Shown here: positions 15,902-24,014 of the stretch, piece after piece | How the letters are laid out: every line of letters begins with the position of its first letter | Position numbering within the stretch: the stretch's first letter is position 1 | Origin: an uncultured Fluviicola sp. | GTDB taxonomy: Bacteria > Bacteroidota > Bacteroidia > Flavobacteriales_D > Crocinitomicaceae | DNA: 64,000 nucleotides | Assembly (NCBI RefSeq): GCF_902168135.1 | Contig: NZ_CABHOL010000024.1 | Span: 1 to 64,000 of the forward strand | Direction of reading: 5' to 3' | Made by a program: the position numbers and the translations under genes | Notes under the pieces: generated by a model | The model's database searches: none | What the model saw: the letters and a program-made list of their open reading frames with translations, nothing else | Told to the model about the DNA's origin: nothing

Positions 15902-16597
15902 ATGATAGAGAAGTCACATAAACATGTGAATTGTGAAGCATGTGCTGTTCGCTCCAACAGTATTTTCGCTCATTTAACGGGTGAAGATGTGGCTAACCTG
16001 GATCATCACAAATCCTGTCAGTTCTACAAGAAAAATCAAACCATTTTTGTGGAGGGAAGCTATCCGCGCGGAGTTTACTGTGTAAATCATGGAAAGGTTA
16101 AGATTTATGCCCTGGGTGATGAAGGCAAAGAACAGATCGTTCACATTGCCAAAGCGGGCGAAGTTATTGGTTTTCGCGCCATGCTTAGCGGTGAATCTTA
16201 CAAATTGTCTGCGTCTACACTGGAAGATTCCAATATCTGCTTTGTTTCCAAGGATGATTTCCTGAATATGATGGATACACTTCCGAGCCTGAGAAATTCA
16301 TTGATCCAGGAGTTATCCAAAGAATTGGGCGAACGTGCTATTTTCATTACGAACCTGGCCCAGAAAACGGTTCGTGAGCGTTTGGCTTATTCCCTGATGA
16401 TCCTGGCAGATATTTACGGTGATGAACCAATCAATCTCTCTCGTGAAGATTTGGCTAATTTCGTAGGAACAGCAACAGAAACTTTGATCCGTTTGCTCAA
16501 AGAGCTCAAAGAAGAAGGATTGATCGATACACAGACACGCAAGATATTTATCACTAAGAAAGAAGAATTGATCCAGCTTGCCGGCGGGCATCGTTAA
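15902..16597 (+). CDS. fnr: Crp/Fnr-family transcriptional regulator with N-terminal cysteines
   Basis: This 231-residue protein has a cyclic-nucleotide-binding-like beta barrel (about 35-125), a dimer helix, and a winged helix-turn-helix (about 175-225; LSREDLANFVGTATETLIRL). Cysteines occur at 11, 14, 39, 60 and 113. Cys113 (SNICFV) aligns by eye with the fourth cluster ligand of E. coli FNR, and C11-x2-C14 recalls its first two ligands, but the third FNR cysteine spacing is absent. The recognition helix keeps the Glu and Arg of FNR but has Ile where FNR has Ser. Gene context (hemN, cco genes) and the two operators support an oxygen or redox sensor. Oxygen sensing through a cluster is inferred. 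Confidence 0.9.
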   Translation: MIEKSHKHVNCEACAVRSNSIFAHLTGEDVANLDHHKSCQFYKKNQTIFVEGSYPRGVYCVNHGKVKIYALGDEGKEQIVHIAKAGEVIGFRAMLSGESYKLSASTLEDSNICFVSKDDFLNMMDTLPSLRNSLIQELSKELGERAIFITNLAQKTVRERLAYSLMILADIYGDEPINLSREDLANFVGTATETLIRLLKELKEEGLIDTQTRKIFITKKEELIQLAGGHR

Positions 16598-17226
16598 CCC
16601 TTTATTAGAGAATTCCAGTTTGCCTTTATGAATTCCTGTATCTCTTCCGGTAATTCGCTGAATACGCCTTTTGTACTTGCATCCCCGCCACGTTCTTCCT
16701 GGGTAGGTTGTTTATCTTCAATGTCTTCACCTGTTCCTTTGAAAAAATAGTGATTCTTAGGCGAAGCTTCTTCCGTGACATGATAAGTTGCAGTACTAAC
16801 GTTTATATGATACCTGGTACTGCCAAAATCCCATGAAATACAACTGGTTGCCGTCACACAGGTTGCTAGTACGTCATCCCATTTTTTTTGTTTATCCTTT
16901 TTTGCTTTTTCTGCGTTCCAGTTTTTTTTGATTTCACCTTTTTCTGCACGGGTATAATCGGATGTTTCCAAAGCTTCTTCAAGATCTTCCAATGTATCGT
17001 AATCGACCCACATATCCAGTTCATCTTGATCTAATGCTCTTTGAATGACAACTTGTCTCTGAGTTACCGGGTTATTAATGCCATTCTGCAATTTTCGCTG
17101 CGCAACTGCCTCCGGACGGTTATCGACAAACTGGAAAGCGGATTCTTCGTTGTTCTTCTTTTGCGAATGTTTATTCGGGTGAGAATTGTCCGTGTTTTTG
17201 GAGGTTTTTTGTGAATATGTGTTCAT
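16594..17226 (-). CDS. Small protein with a VDNRP-type leader, possible contractile-injection-system-linked protein
   Basis: This 210-residue protein has no signal peptide. Residues 1-30 are polar and Lys/Asn/Ser-rich. Residues 33-47 read FVDNRPEAVAQRKLQ, followed by a second Gln/Arg-rich patch (VTQRQVVIQRA, 54-64). From memory, this leader recurs at the N-termini of Bacteroidota proteins tied to extracellular contractile injection systems or carrying DUF4157 domains. The C-terminal ~145 residues are an acidic/basic helical segment and then a compact beta-like part (STRYHINVSTATYHV, KNHYFF) that I do not recognise. No injection-system structural genes lie in the window. Its stop overlaps the fnr stop by 4 nt, convergently. 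An effector role is speculative. Confidence 0.6.
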   Translation of the reverse strand: MNTYSQKTSKNTDNSHPNKHSQKKNNEESAFQFVDNRPEAVAQRKLQNGINNPVTQRQVVIQRALDQDELDMWVDYDTLEDLEEALETSDYTRAEKGEIKKNWNAEKAKKDKQKKWDDVLATCVTATSCISWDFGSTRYHINVSTATYHVTEEASPKNHYFFKGTGEDIEDKQPTQEERGGDASTKGVFSELPEEIQEFIKANWNSLIKG

Positions 17227-17415
17227 AGTGTTTGGTTTCAGTTATTGCGGTTAAATAACTTGATACTGATGAAATTAACGATTACCATTAAATAACATGC
17301 CGTTTTTGACAAAAATAATTTCAGTTTGTTATTTCCTTTGAAACTAATGATAGTTTTCAACAATGGCGATGGGTACATCGATAAACTTCTAATTTTAAGG
17401 AAAAATTAGAATCAC

Positions 17416-18660
17416 ATGAAAAATGCCCCATATTCGGTAGAAGAGCGTTTTGTGCGCTATGTACAAATTGACACAACTGCAGACCCAAACTCCACTTCCT
17501 TTCCTTCCAGTGAAAAACAAAAAGACCTTTCACATTTATTGGTGAAAGAATTGAAGGAATTGGGTATCGAAGATGCAGAAGCTGATAAGTGGGGATATGT
17601 GTACGCAACCATTCCGGCAACATCATCTAAAGAAAATATTCCAACTATTTGTTTCTGCTCACATATGGACACAGCTCCGGATTGCTCGGGAACGAATGTA
17701 AAACCGATCATACACCGCAATTATACAGGCGCTCCGATCACGCTTCCGGATGATCCGACCCAGGTTATAACAACCGGGAAACATGCTTACCTGAAAGAGA
17801 AAATCGGGGATGACCTCATTACAGCTTCAGGTTTGACTTTGTTGGGAGCAGATGACAAAGCCGGCGTTGCCATTATCATGGATTTGGCTCAGCAGCTGAT
17901 GAAGAAAAAAGAAATCCCGCATGGAAAGATCCGTATTCTATTTACGCCTGATGAAGAAGTTGGAAGAGGAGTGGAGCAGCTGGATATGGAAAAATTGGGT
18001 GCAGATTTCGGATATACGCTGGATTCAGGAGAATTGGGAGCTATTGAAGACGAATCTTTTTCTGCTGATGCCATGACTTTCGTGATTACGGGAGTAAGCG
18101 CGCATCCGGGATACGCAAAAGGAAAAATGGTACACGCTATGAAAGTTGCCAGTGCCTTTATTGACGCGTTGCCAAAAGATGAATGGTCGCCGGAAAGTAC
18201 CAAAGACCGCGAAGGATTTGTTCACCCGACTTCCATTTCCGGTGGATTGGAAGAAGTAACGGTAAGTTTTATAATCCGCGATCACATTACAGCGAAATTA
18301 GCTGAGTACGAAACGCGCCTGGAAGGAATTCTGAAAGAGACAATCGCTCAATTCCCAGGAGCGACTTATACATCAAAAGTAACGGAGCAATACCGCAATA
18401 TGAAGGAAATCATCAAAGATGTTCCTTTTGTGACTGATTATGCCATCGAGGCAATGAAAAAGGCAGGGATCACTCCAAAACCAACCATTATTCGTGGTGG
18501 AACGGATGGTTCACGCATGTCATTCATGGGCTTGCCTTGTCCGAATATCTTTACGGGAGAAATGGCCATTCACAGCCGTCACGAGTATGTGAGCATCCAG
18601 GATATGCAAAAAGCGGTAGACACGCTGGTGGAATTGGTGCAGATTTGGGAAAAACATTAA
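17416..18660 (+). CDS. pepT: Peptidase T (tripeptide aminopeptidase)
   Basis: This 414-residue M20B metallopeptidase removes the N-terminal residue from tripeptides in the cytoplasm. Zinc-site motifs are visible: CSHMDTAPD (H83, D85), GADDKAG near residue 143, the catalytic Glu pair in TPDEEVGRG near 178, and the C-terminal His motif GEMAIHSRHEYV. The family-specific NVKP and YTLDSGELG segments are present, and length matches PepT. It stands alone; the next plus-strand gene is 99 bp away, beyond a 28-bp perfect palindrome. Confidence 0.95.
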   Translation: MKNAPYSVEERFVRYVQIDTTADPNSTSFPSSEKQKDLSHLLVKELKELGIEDAEADKWGYVYATIPATSSKENIPTICFCSHMDTAPDCSGTNVKPIIHRNYTGAPITLPDDPTQVITTGKHAYLKEKIGDDLITASGLTLLGADDKAGVAIIMDLAQQLMKKKEIPHGKIRILFTPDEEVGRGVEQLDMEKLGADFGYTLDSGELGAIEDESFSADAMTFVITGVSAHPGYAKGKMVHAMKVASAFIDALPKDEWSPESTKDREGFVHPTSISGGLEEVTVSFIIRDHITAKLAEYETRLEGILKETIAQFPGATYTSKVTEQYRNMKEIIKDVPFVTDYAIEAMKKAGITPKPTIIRGGTDGSRMSFMGLPCPNIFTGEMAIHSRHEYVSIQDMQKAVDTLVELVQIWEKH

Positions 18661-18710
18661 TTGATTTACGAATTTGTCTTTTTTGGTAATGGAATAAAAA
18701 GATTATGGCA

Positions 18711-18738
18711 GTAGGGTCGGAAAATTTTCCGACCCTAC
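18711..18738. repeat. 28-bp perfect palindrome
   Basis: The two 14-nt arms GTAGGGTCGGAAAA and TTTTCCGACCCTAC abut with no spacer. It lies between pepT and the aminotransferase gene. No T tract follows, so it is not a standard terminator; it may still form a hairpin or cruciform, or be a binding site. Confidence 0.85.
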
Positions 18739-18759
18739 CAATACGAAACCGGTATCAAT

Positions 18760-19941
18760 ATGGAAGAAAATAACATCCTTTACAGCAATCTAAAAGAAGC
18801 ATTTCTGCTTCGTGAAGATATTACATTCTTAAACTTCGGTTCGTTCGGTGCAACTCCCAAACCGATTTTTGATGCTTATCAGCGTTTCCAGCGTGAACTG
18901 GAATATGAACCGGTGCAGTTTATCATCCATAAAGGGCCTGAATATTTGAAAGAAAGCCGGATACGTTTGGCTGAATTCCTTGGCTGTAAGTCTGATGATA
19001 TGGTATATGTTCCAAATCCGACTTATGCCGTGAATATTGTTGCAAATGCCCTGGATTTAAAACCGGGAGATGAGGTTTTGAGTACGAACATCGAATATGG
19101 AGCCTGTGACCGGACCTGGGATTTTTATTGTAGTGAAAAAGGAGCAAAATACATCAAACAGGAAATAACACTGCCCATTGAATCAAAAGAAGCGTTTTTA
19201 GCTGATTTCTGGAAAGGTTTTAGTGAAAAGACGAGAATGGTGTTCATTTCGCAAATAACTTCCGCTACAGGCTTAATATTGCCTGTAAAAGAGATTTGTG
19301 AAGAAGCTAAGCGAAGAAACCTGCTGGTTTTTGTGGACGGAGCACATGTTCCGGCACATATTCACCTGAACCTGACAGCACTGAATGCGGATTTCTATAC
19401 CGGAGCTTGTCATAAATGGATGATGACCCCGAAAGGCTCGAGTTTTCTTCATGTGAAACCGGAGCACCAGGAGCAGCTGGACCCATTGGTAATAAGTTGG
19501 GGGTACAAAGCAGATTTCCCGGGTGATTCACAATTCCTGGATTATCATCAATTTAATGGAACCCGCGATTTTTCGGCTTATCTGACCATTCCCGAAGCTA
19601 TTGATTTTATGAAGTGGAATGATTGGTGGGGAGTAGCAGAAGACTGCAGAAAGCTGGTACAAAAATGGCTTCCTAAATTGTGTGACCTGGTTGGTTCCAA
19701 GCCTTTGGCACCGGTTACGGATGAATTCATCGGTCAATTGGGAAGCATTCCTGTTCGTTGCGAAAATCCGATAGAACTCAAACAGATACTTTACAACGAG
19801 TTCAAACTTGAAATTCCGGTAATGGTACAGAACGGGAAGGTTTATGTGCGCTATTCCATCAATGCTTTCAATTCGGAGGAAGATTTAGTCAAATTGGAAG
19901 CTGCCCTGAAAGAACTGAAGGAACGGAAACTGATTTTTTAA
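18760..19941 (+). CDS. Class V aminotransferase-fold PLP-dependent enzyme (isopenicillin-N-epimerase-like)
   Basis: This 393-residue protein has the fold-type I layout of class V aminotransferases and cysteine desulfurase relatives. The PLP-interacting Asp is in FVDGAHVPAH (D193), and the Schiff-base lysine is K219 in FYTGACHKWM, followed by PKGSSFLHV. The N-terminal LNFGSFGATPKPIFDAY matches the isopenicillin N epimerase-like subgroup, whose natural substrates are mostly unknown. It lacks the active-site cysteine loop expected of a desulfurase. The gene is 59 bp upstream of aroK but nothing links the two functionally. Confidence 0.88.
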   Translation: MEENNILYSNLKEAFLLREDITFLNFGSFGATPKPIFDAYQRFQRELEYEPVQFIIHKGPEYLKESRIRLAEFLGCKSDDMVYVPNPTYAVNIVANALDLKPGDEVLSTNIEYGACDRTWDFYCSEKGAKYIKQEITLPIESKEAFLADFWKGFSEKTRMVFISQITSATGLILPVKEICEEAKRRNLLVFVDGAHVPAHIHLNLTALNADFYTGACHKWMMTPKGSSFLHVKPEHQEQLDPLVISWGYKADFPGDSQFLDYHQFNGTRDFSAYLTIPEAIDFMKWNDWWGVAEDCRKLVQKWLPKLCDLVGSKPLAPVTDEFIGQLGSIPVRCENPIELKQILYNEFKLEIPVMVQNGKVYVRYSINAFNSEEDLVKLEAALKELKERKLIF

Positions 19942-20000
19942 TTTGACAACAGAAATCAATTGGCGTTCTTGGCGCTATTTGCGCGGTTAAAAATACAATT

Positions 20001-20528
20001 ATGCAGAAACACATCTTTTTGATAGGCTTTATGGGAAGCGGTAAATCGACCGTTGGTGCTTTGCTTGCTGAACGCTTGAACCTTCCTTTTTTGGATTCTG
20101 ATAAGGAGATCGAGAAGAGAGCAGGAAAAAGCATTACCGAGATCTTTTCACAGGATGGAGAAGCCGTTTTTCGTGAAATGGAAATGAATTTCCTCCGGGA
20201 ATTAAAATCTATAGAACCTTCCATAGTTGCGGTAGGTGGAGGACTTCCAACCATAGAAAATGCACTTCCATTGATGCATGAAATGGGTTTGGTTATTTAT
20301 TTAAATACCAGCTTGTTAACTTTGATTAAACGTTTAAGGGAAGAAAAGGAACAAAGACCTTTGCTGAGAGAATTGAGTGATTCGGAATTTCATCCTTTTG
20401 TAGAGGCTTTATTAAGTGAACGGGTTCATTTTTACAAGCAGGCAAAACTTATTATGCCGAACGAGCGAAATTCACCTAATGAATTAGTTTTAAAACTTGA
20501 AAAAGAATTAAATAAACTTAATTTTTAG
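20001..20528 (+). CDS. aroK: Shikimate kinase
   Basis: This 175-residue P-loop kinase phosphorylates shikimate in aromatic amino acid and chorismate synthesis. It shows GFMGSGKST (9-17), the substrate-binding DSDKEIE, the FREME segment, VAVGGGLPT as the Walker-B-like glycine motif, and the lid region EEKEQRPLL. Length matches AroK. The short spacer before it (19942-20000) carries a fragment TTGGCGTTCTTGGCG that resembles part of the AACCGCAA-type intergenic repeat seen near 25.9 kb. Confidence 0.95.
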   Translation: MQKHIFLIGFMGSGKSTVGALLAERLNLPFLDSDKEIEKRAGKSITEIFSQDGEAVFREMEMNFLRELKSIEPSIVAVGGGLPTIENALPLMHEMGLVIYLNTSLLTLIKRLREEKEQRPLLRELSDSEFHPFVEALLSERVHFYKQAKLIMPNERNSPNELVLKLEKELNKLNF

Positions 20529-20555
20529 TTTTAAATTCAATCCGTTCCCATTTTT

Positions 20556-21158
20556 CTAATCAAACTCTTCGTCGATTCCGAAAAAGTTGGTCTTTTCTCC
20601 GTTTAGTTCTTTGTTTAGAAAATAATAATGTAAACTGGAATGGCCAATAAACAGGAAAAAAGTGATTTTATCGAAAGTAGTGGTGTCGTGGTACCAATAC
20701 GAAAAACCTAGTAGGAACCACATAGTTAGCAGGTACAATGCCCCACCTCCCCAGATGAAATAGATAAACCAGGGATGTTTCCGCCATTGAAGCACCAGTC
20801 CGATAAAAAGTCCGGCCCAGGAAACCAAAGCAACATTGTAGAAAGTAATCAGACTGTCCTGGAATTTTGTTCCGGTAAACCCAAGTGCCTGTCCGCGCTG
20901 TTCTATGAGGGTATGTACATTCAATCCTTTTTCCTGTTCAATCCATTCTGTGCTGGTTAATACGACGTATCCGAGAATTATCCATACTAAAAATATAGCC
21001 CAAATAAGTAATCCCAGGTAAAAACTTATTTGAGTATAGGTATCGGGAGATTCTTTTCCGAAAATCACATTGCGTAATCGGGATAATAGGGGAATCGGGC
21101 TTTCCAAATGAGCCTCAAATTCTTCGCGAAATGAATGTTTTTTATCAGAATCCGTCAC
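20556..21158 (-). CDS. Four-helix integral membrane protein, unknown function (GTG start)
   Basis: This 200-residue protein has a soluble N-terminus of about 40 residues and then four hydrophobic helices: about 46-66, 107-125, 131-153 and 163-182. It has no catalytic motif I recognise. The only usable start is GTG at 21158, since an in-frame stop lies immediately upstream. It converges on aroK (28 bp) and is divergent from the transglutaminase-like gene, whose start is 26 bp away. Many Flavobacteriales carry membrane proteins of this kind without a known role. Confidence 0.75.
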   Translation of the reverse strand: MTDSDKKHSFREEFEAHLESPIPLLSRLRNVIFGKESPDTYTQISFYLGLLIWAIFLVWIILGYVVLTSTEWIEQEKGLNVHTLIEQRGQALGFTGTKFQDSLITFYNVALVSWAGLFIGLVLQWRKHPWFIYFIWGGGALYLLTMWFLLGFSYWYHDTTTFDKITFFLFIGHSSLHYYFLNKELNGEKTNFFGIDEEFD

Positions 21159-21172
21159 TCAACGAATTTAGT

Positions 21173-21180
21173 TAATTTCG
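21173..21180 (+). promoter_or_regulatory. -7-like element (TAATTTCG) 4 nt before a start codon
   Basis: This octamer matches TAnnTTTG with one change (C for T at position 7). CAGA and then ATG (21185) follow, giving the same 4-nt gap as at the helicase and WG-protein genes. Confidence 0.45.
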
Positions 21181-21184
21181 CAGA

Positions 21185-21871
21185 ATGAACGCACAAAATA
21201 CAGGGTTAAAATGGGAGCAATACCTGGCAGAAACTCCACAAATGGATTATTCAAGCCGGGAGGTACAACAGTTTATCCAAACAATTCCTGTTCATACTGA
21301 ACGGGTTAAACAGGCAATATCTATTTATGAAATTGTGCGTGATTCCTTTTTATATGACCCGTATCACCTGGATTTGCGTCCGGAATTCCTGAAAGCGAGT
21401 GTGATTGCATCAAAAAAACGCGCATGGTGTGTAGAGAAATCTTTACTGGCTTGTACCTGTTTTCGCGCTTTTGGCTTTCCTGCTCGATTGGGATTTGGCA
21501 TTGTGAAGAACCACATAGGAGTGGAAAAATTGAAAACATATTTGAAACGCGATGAAATTGTGTTTCATGGATATGTTGAGGTTTATCTTCAAGACAAATG
21601 GAGTAAATGTACTCCGGCTTTTGATCCGCGCATTTGCAAACTAAGCGGTGTTCCGCTGCTGGAATGGGACGGAAGTGAAGATTCACTTTTCCAGGCTTTT
21701 GTGGAAAATCAGCAGTTCATGGAATACCTGCATTTTTATGGTGAGTTTGAAGATGTTCCGTTTGAACTCATGCACCGGGAAATGGCTGCCTACTATCCGG
21801 ATCTGTTCGAAAATCCGGTTGACACAAGGGCATTTTCGTTTCATTTTGATTCGAAGTTGGTATCCATTTGA
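21185..21871 (+). CDS. Transglutaminase-like cysteine protease-fold protein
   Basis: This 228-residue cytoplasmic protein has no signal peptide and carries a transglutaminase-like core. The catalytic triad is visible: Cys82 in RAWCVEKS, His128 in IVFHGYVEV and Asp147 in AFDPRIC. Such domains act as amidases, proteases or cross-linkers, and the substrate cannot be predicted. A possible start site lies directly at the ATG because a TAATTTCG element ends 4 nt before it. The sequence after the stop is AT-rich and holds weak hairpins only. Confidence 0.85.
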   Translation: MNAQNTGLKWEQYLAETPQMDYSSREVQQFIQTIPVHTERVKQAISIYEIVRDSFLYDPYHLDLRPEFLKASVIASKKRAWCVEKSLLACTCFRAFGFPARLGFGIVKNHIGVEKLKTYLKRDEIVFHGYVEVYLQDKWSKCTPAFDPRICKLSGVPLLEWDGSEDSLFQAFVENQQFMEYLHFYGEFEDVPFELMHREMAAYYPDLFENPVDTRAFSFHFDSKLVSI

Positions 21872-22009
21872 TTCCCGGTTGAGAATTTTCAAATTTTAGA
21901 ATTTATAAATTCATGTCTTCATAAATTTGTGAACAGATTTGCTGTTAAGAATTTGTTTTTCAGCAACTTAATTTTTAAACTATTTAATTAGTCTGTTTGA
22001 TTTTGGCAA

Positions 22010-23890
22010 TCAAACACCCGCTTTCTCATTTGAGATCGGAACTTCAACTTTCAGGTTTCTCGTACGCACAAACTTGGGTTCTAAAATCATAAACGTGCAA
22101 TCATCTGTTTGTTCACGTTCTCCCTTCCAGAATGAAAATTGGTTCATCAGTCGGTTGTACAGCACACTGCTGTTTTGATTGGAAGAACGGGACAATAAAT
22201 AACGCAGCTGTTTTTTTCCAAATTTTTTATTTGATTCCATACCAAACTGGTCCACCATTCCATCTGTAAAAACGATCAGTTTGTCGTCCTCTTCGAGGAT
22301 GAGTCCCTGAGACATGAATTCCAGGTGATTCATATAGGTAAAACCTATCGGAACACGTTCTCCGTTGAGTTCAATGACTTCTGAGTTACGCAAGATCCAC
22401 AGCGGCATTTGAGCACCTGAAAAGGACAATTCCCGTGTGCGTTTATCCAGGCAGAAAATGGCAATATCCATACCGTCCATACGTTGTTCTTCATCTGAGC
22501 TGATTCTTCTTAGAATAGTTCTGCGCAAAGCATCCAATAATTCGTTTGGCTTGCGGATTCCATCGGCGAACAATTCATCCAGGGTGTTCATTCCTAGTAC
22601 GCTTAATAACGCTCCGGGAACGCCATGTCCGGTACAGTCAGCAAGTGCGAAAAGGATTTTCTCGGAGCCATTTTCACGAAAACTTTTCATCCAGTAGAAA
22701 TCACCTCCCACCAGATTTTTCGGAGTATAGTGAATATGTGCCTGTTCGAAATGCAGGGCAAGCTGTTTTCGTGATACTAGCAATGATTCCTGTAGTTTTT
22801 GAGCATAGCGCAGACTGTCCATCATCTCCGAATGCTGTTTTTCCAATTGAAGGTTTTTCTCGTGAAGCGCGGTTGTTCGTCTTAAAACACGGTCTTCCAG
22901 TAAATGCACATCCCATTTGATCTTGCGAGCCATTTTCAGGAACTGAATACTGATCTGCCCGATTTCGTTTTTTGGAAGCTGGTGTGAAATGCTTTCATAT
23001 GCCTGGTAATTGGAAGAAATAAACTCGTTCATACTGCGTTGAAGCCGGCTTACCTGGATGGTGATGTTGCGTACAATGTAAACACTTCCGAAGATTAATG
23101 CTAAAAACGCGATTCCCGAAATGATGTACTGCATTTTTAGTGAATCATTTGACAAAGCATATGACTCCCGGATAAATTCGCCCCTGATTCTGCGCAGATT
23201 GGATTGAATACTGGACATGCTTAATGACCAGCTAGCATAGTGATTCCTGTTGGGGACTACAAACAGAAGTTGCAAGCGGTTTTTTACCGAATCAAAATAT
23301 TGAAGGTATTTGGACAACTCTACCGGGCAATTTCCGCGAGCCTGCCAGCTCTCAATTTCTTGATGGAGCAATTCTGCATAGTTTTCATCGTTCCGCATGA
23401 TGTAATCCTTTTCATGCCTGCGCAGACTTAGGATTTGTTCATCAAACTGTGGGAATTTTTCCTCGACCTCATGAATAACTTCCCGCATTTTTCCGATATA
23501 ACCGAATTCCTTGAACCCAATCTTTGCAATATCATTTAAAATACGGTCTTCTGTCAGAAGAATATCATCTAAGGTAACCAGCAGCTCTTTTTCTATATTT
23601 TTATCGCTGGCAAAAACATCCATCAGGTCCTGGTGGATCAATTCATGGGTAAAGCTGTTCTTCCGGCGGTATTCCTGTTCGTTACTGGCGATCGAGTCGT
23701 ACCAAAACCGCTGATTGGTTAAATGTTCCATCCAATCTTTGTGATCTTGTATCTTGGTAGAGAGATTATCCAGTTTTACGAGCAGGGCTTGTTTTTCGTG
23801 CATTTTCTGATTAAAGTACCAGGACATCGAAGCGAAAACCAACAACACCAAGCCAAATCCTCCCAGGACTACCACTAACGATTTTTTCAT
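22010..23890 (-). CDS. Membrane-anchored SpoIIE/PP2C-type serine phosphatase
   Basis: This 626-residue protein has an N-terminal membrane helix (about 7-27), a helical extracytoplasmic domain of about 230 residues, a second helix (about 258-278), a HAMP-like linker, a coiled coil (about 330-380) and a C-terminal SpoIIE phosphatase domain. Metal-binding motifs are clear: GGDFYW near 397, LADCTGHGVPGALLS near 415, VFTDGMVDQFG and DDCTFMIL. Such proteins dephosphorylate anti-sigma-antagonist partners in response to a signal sensed outside the membrane. No partner gene is adjacent. A hairpin (GTTTGATT/AATCAAAC, 21995-22015) overlaps the stop codon but lacks a T tract. A GAATTTTG element ends 4 nt before the start. 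Confidence 0.9.
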   Translation of the reverse strand: MKKSLVVVLGGFGLVLLVFASMSWYFNQKMHEKQALLVKLDNLSTKIQDHKDWMEHLTNQRFWYDSIASNEQEYRRKNSFTHELIHQDLMDVFASDKNIEKELLVTLDDILLTEDRILNDIAKIGFKEFGYIGKMREVIHEVEEKFPQFDEQILSLRRHEKDYIMRNDENYAELLHQEIESWQARGNCPVELSKYLQYFDSVKNRLQLLFVVPNRNHYASWSLSMSSIQSNLRRIRGEFIRESYALSNDSLKMQYIISGIAFLALIFGSVYIVRNITIQVSRLQRSMNEFISSNYQAYESISHQLPKNEIGQISIQFLKMARKIKWDVHLLEDRVLRRTTALHEKNLQLEKQHSEMMDSLRYAQKLQESLLVSRKQLALHFEQAHIHYTPKNLVGGDFYWMKSFRENGSEKILFALADCTGHGVPGALLSVLGMNTLDELFADGIRKPNELLDALRRTILRRISSDEEQRMDGMDIAIFCLDKRTRELSFSGAQMPLWILRNSEVIELNGERVPIGFTYMNHLEFMSQGLILEEDDKLIVFTDGMVDQFGMESNKKFGKKQLRYLLSRSSNQNSSVLYNRLMNQFSFWKGEREQTDDCTFMILEPKFVRTRNLKVEVPISNEKAGV

Positions 23891-23987
23891 GGTGCAAAAT
23901 TCAGTTCTTCCTTTTGCTACAATATAAATTGCATGTCAAATTGCTGTTAACAAGGATTAGAAAATGATGAATTTCTTTTGAAACAAC

Positions 23988-23995
23988 TATATTTG
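23988..23995 (+). promoter_or_regulatory. -7 element (TATATTTG) of the M61 peptidase gene
   Basis: This is a perfect TAnnTTTG match ending 19 nt before the ATG at 24015. Confidence 0.5.
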
Positions 23996-24014
23996 GCTAA
24001 ATTAAAATCGAGCA

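Noticed and set aside
18711-18738. Palindrome as intrinsic terminator of pepT
   Set aside because: No T tract follows on either strand, unlike the clear terminators at 25818, 27578, 28899 and 41536.
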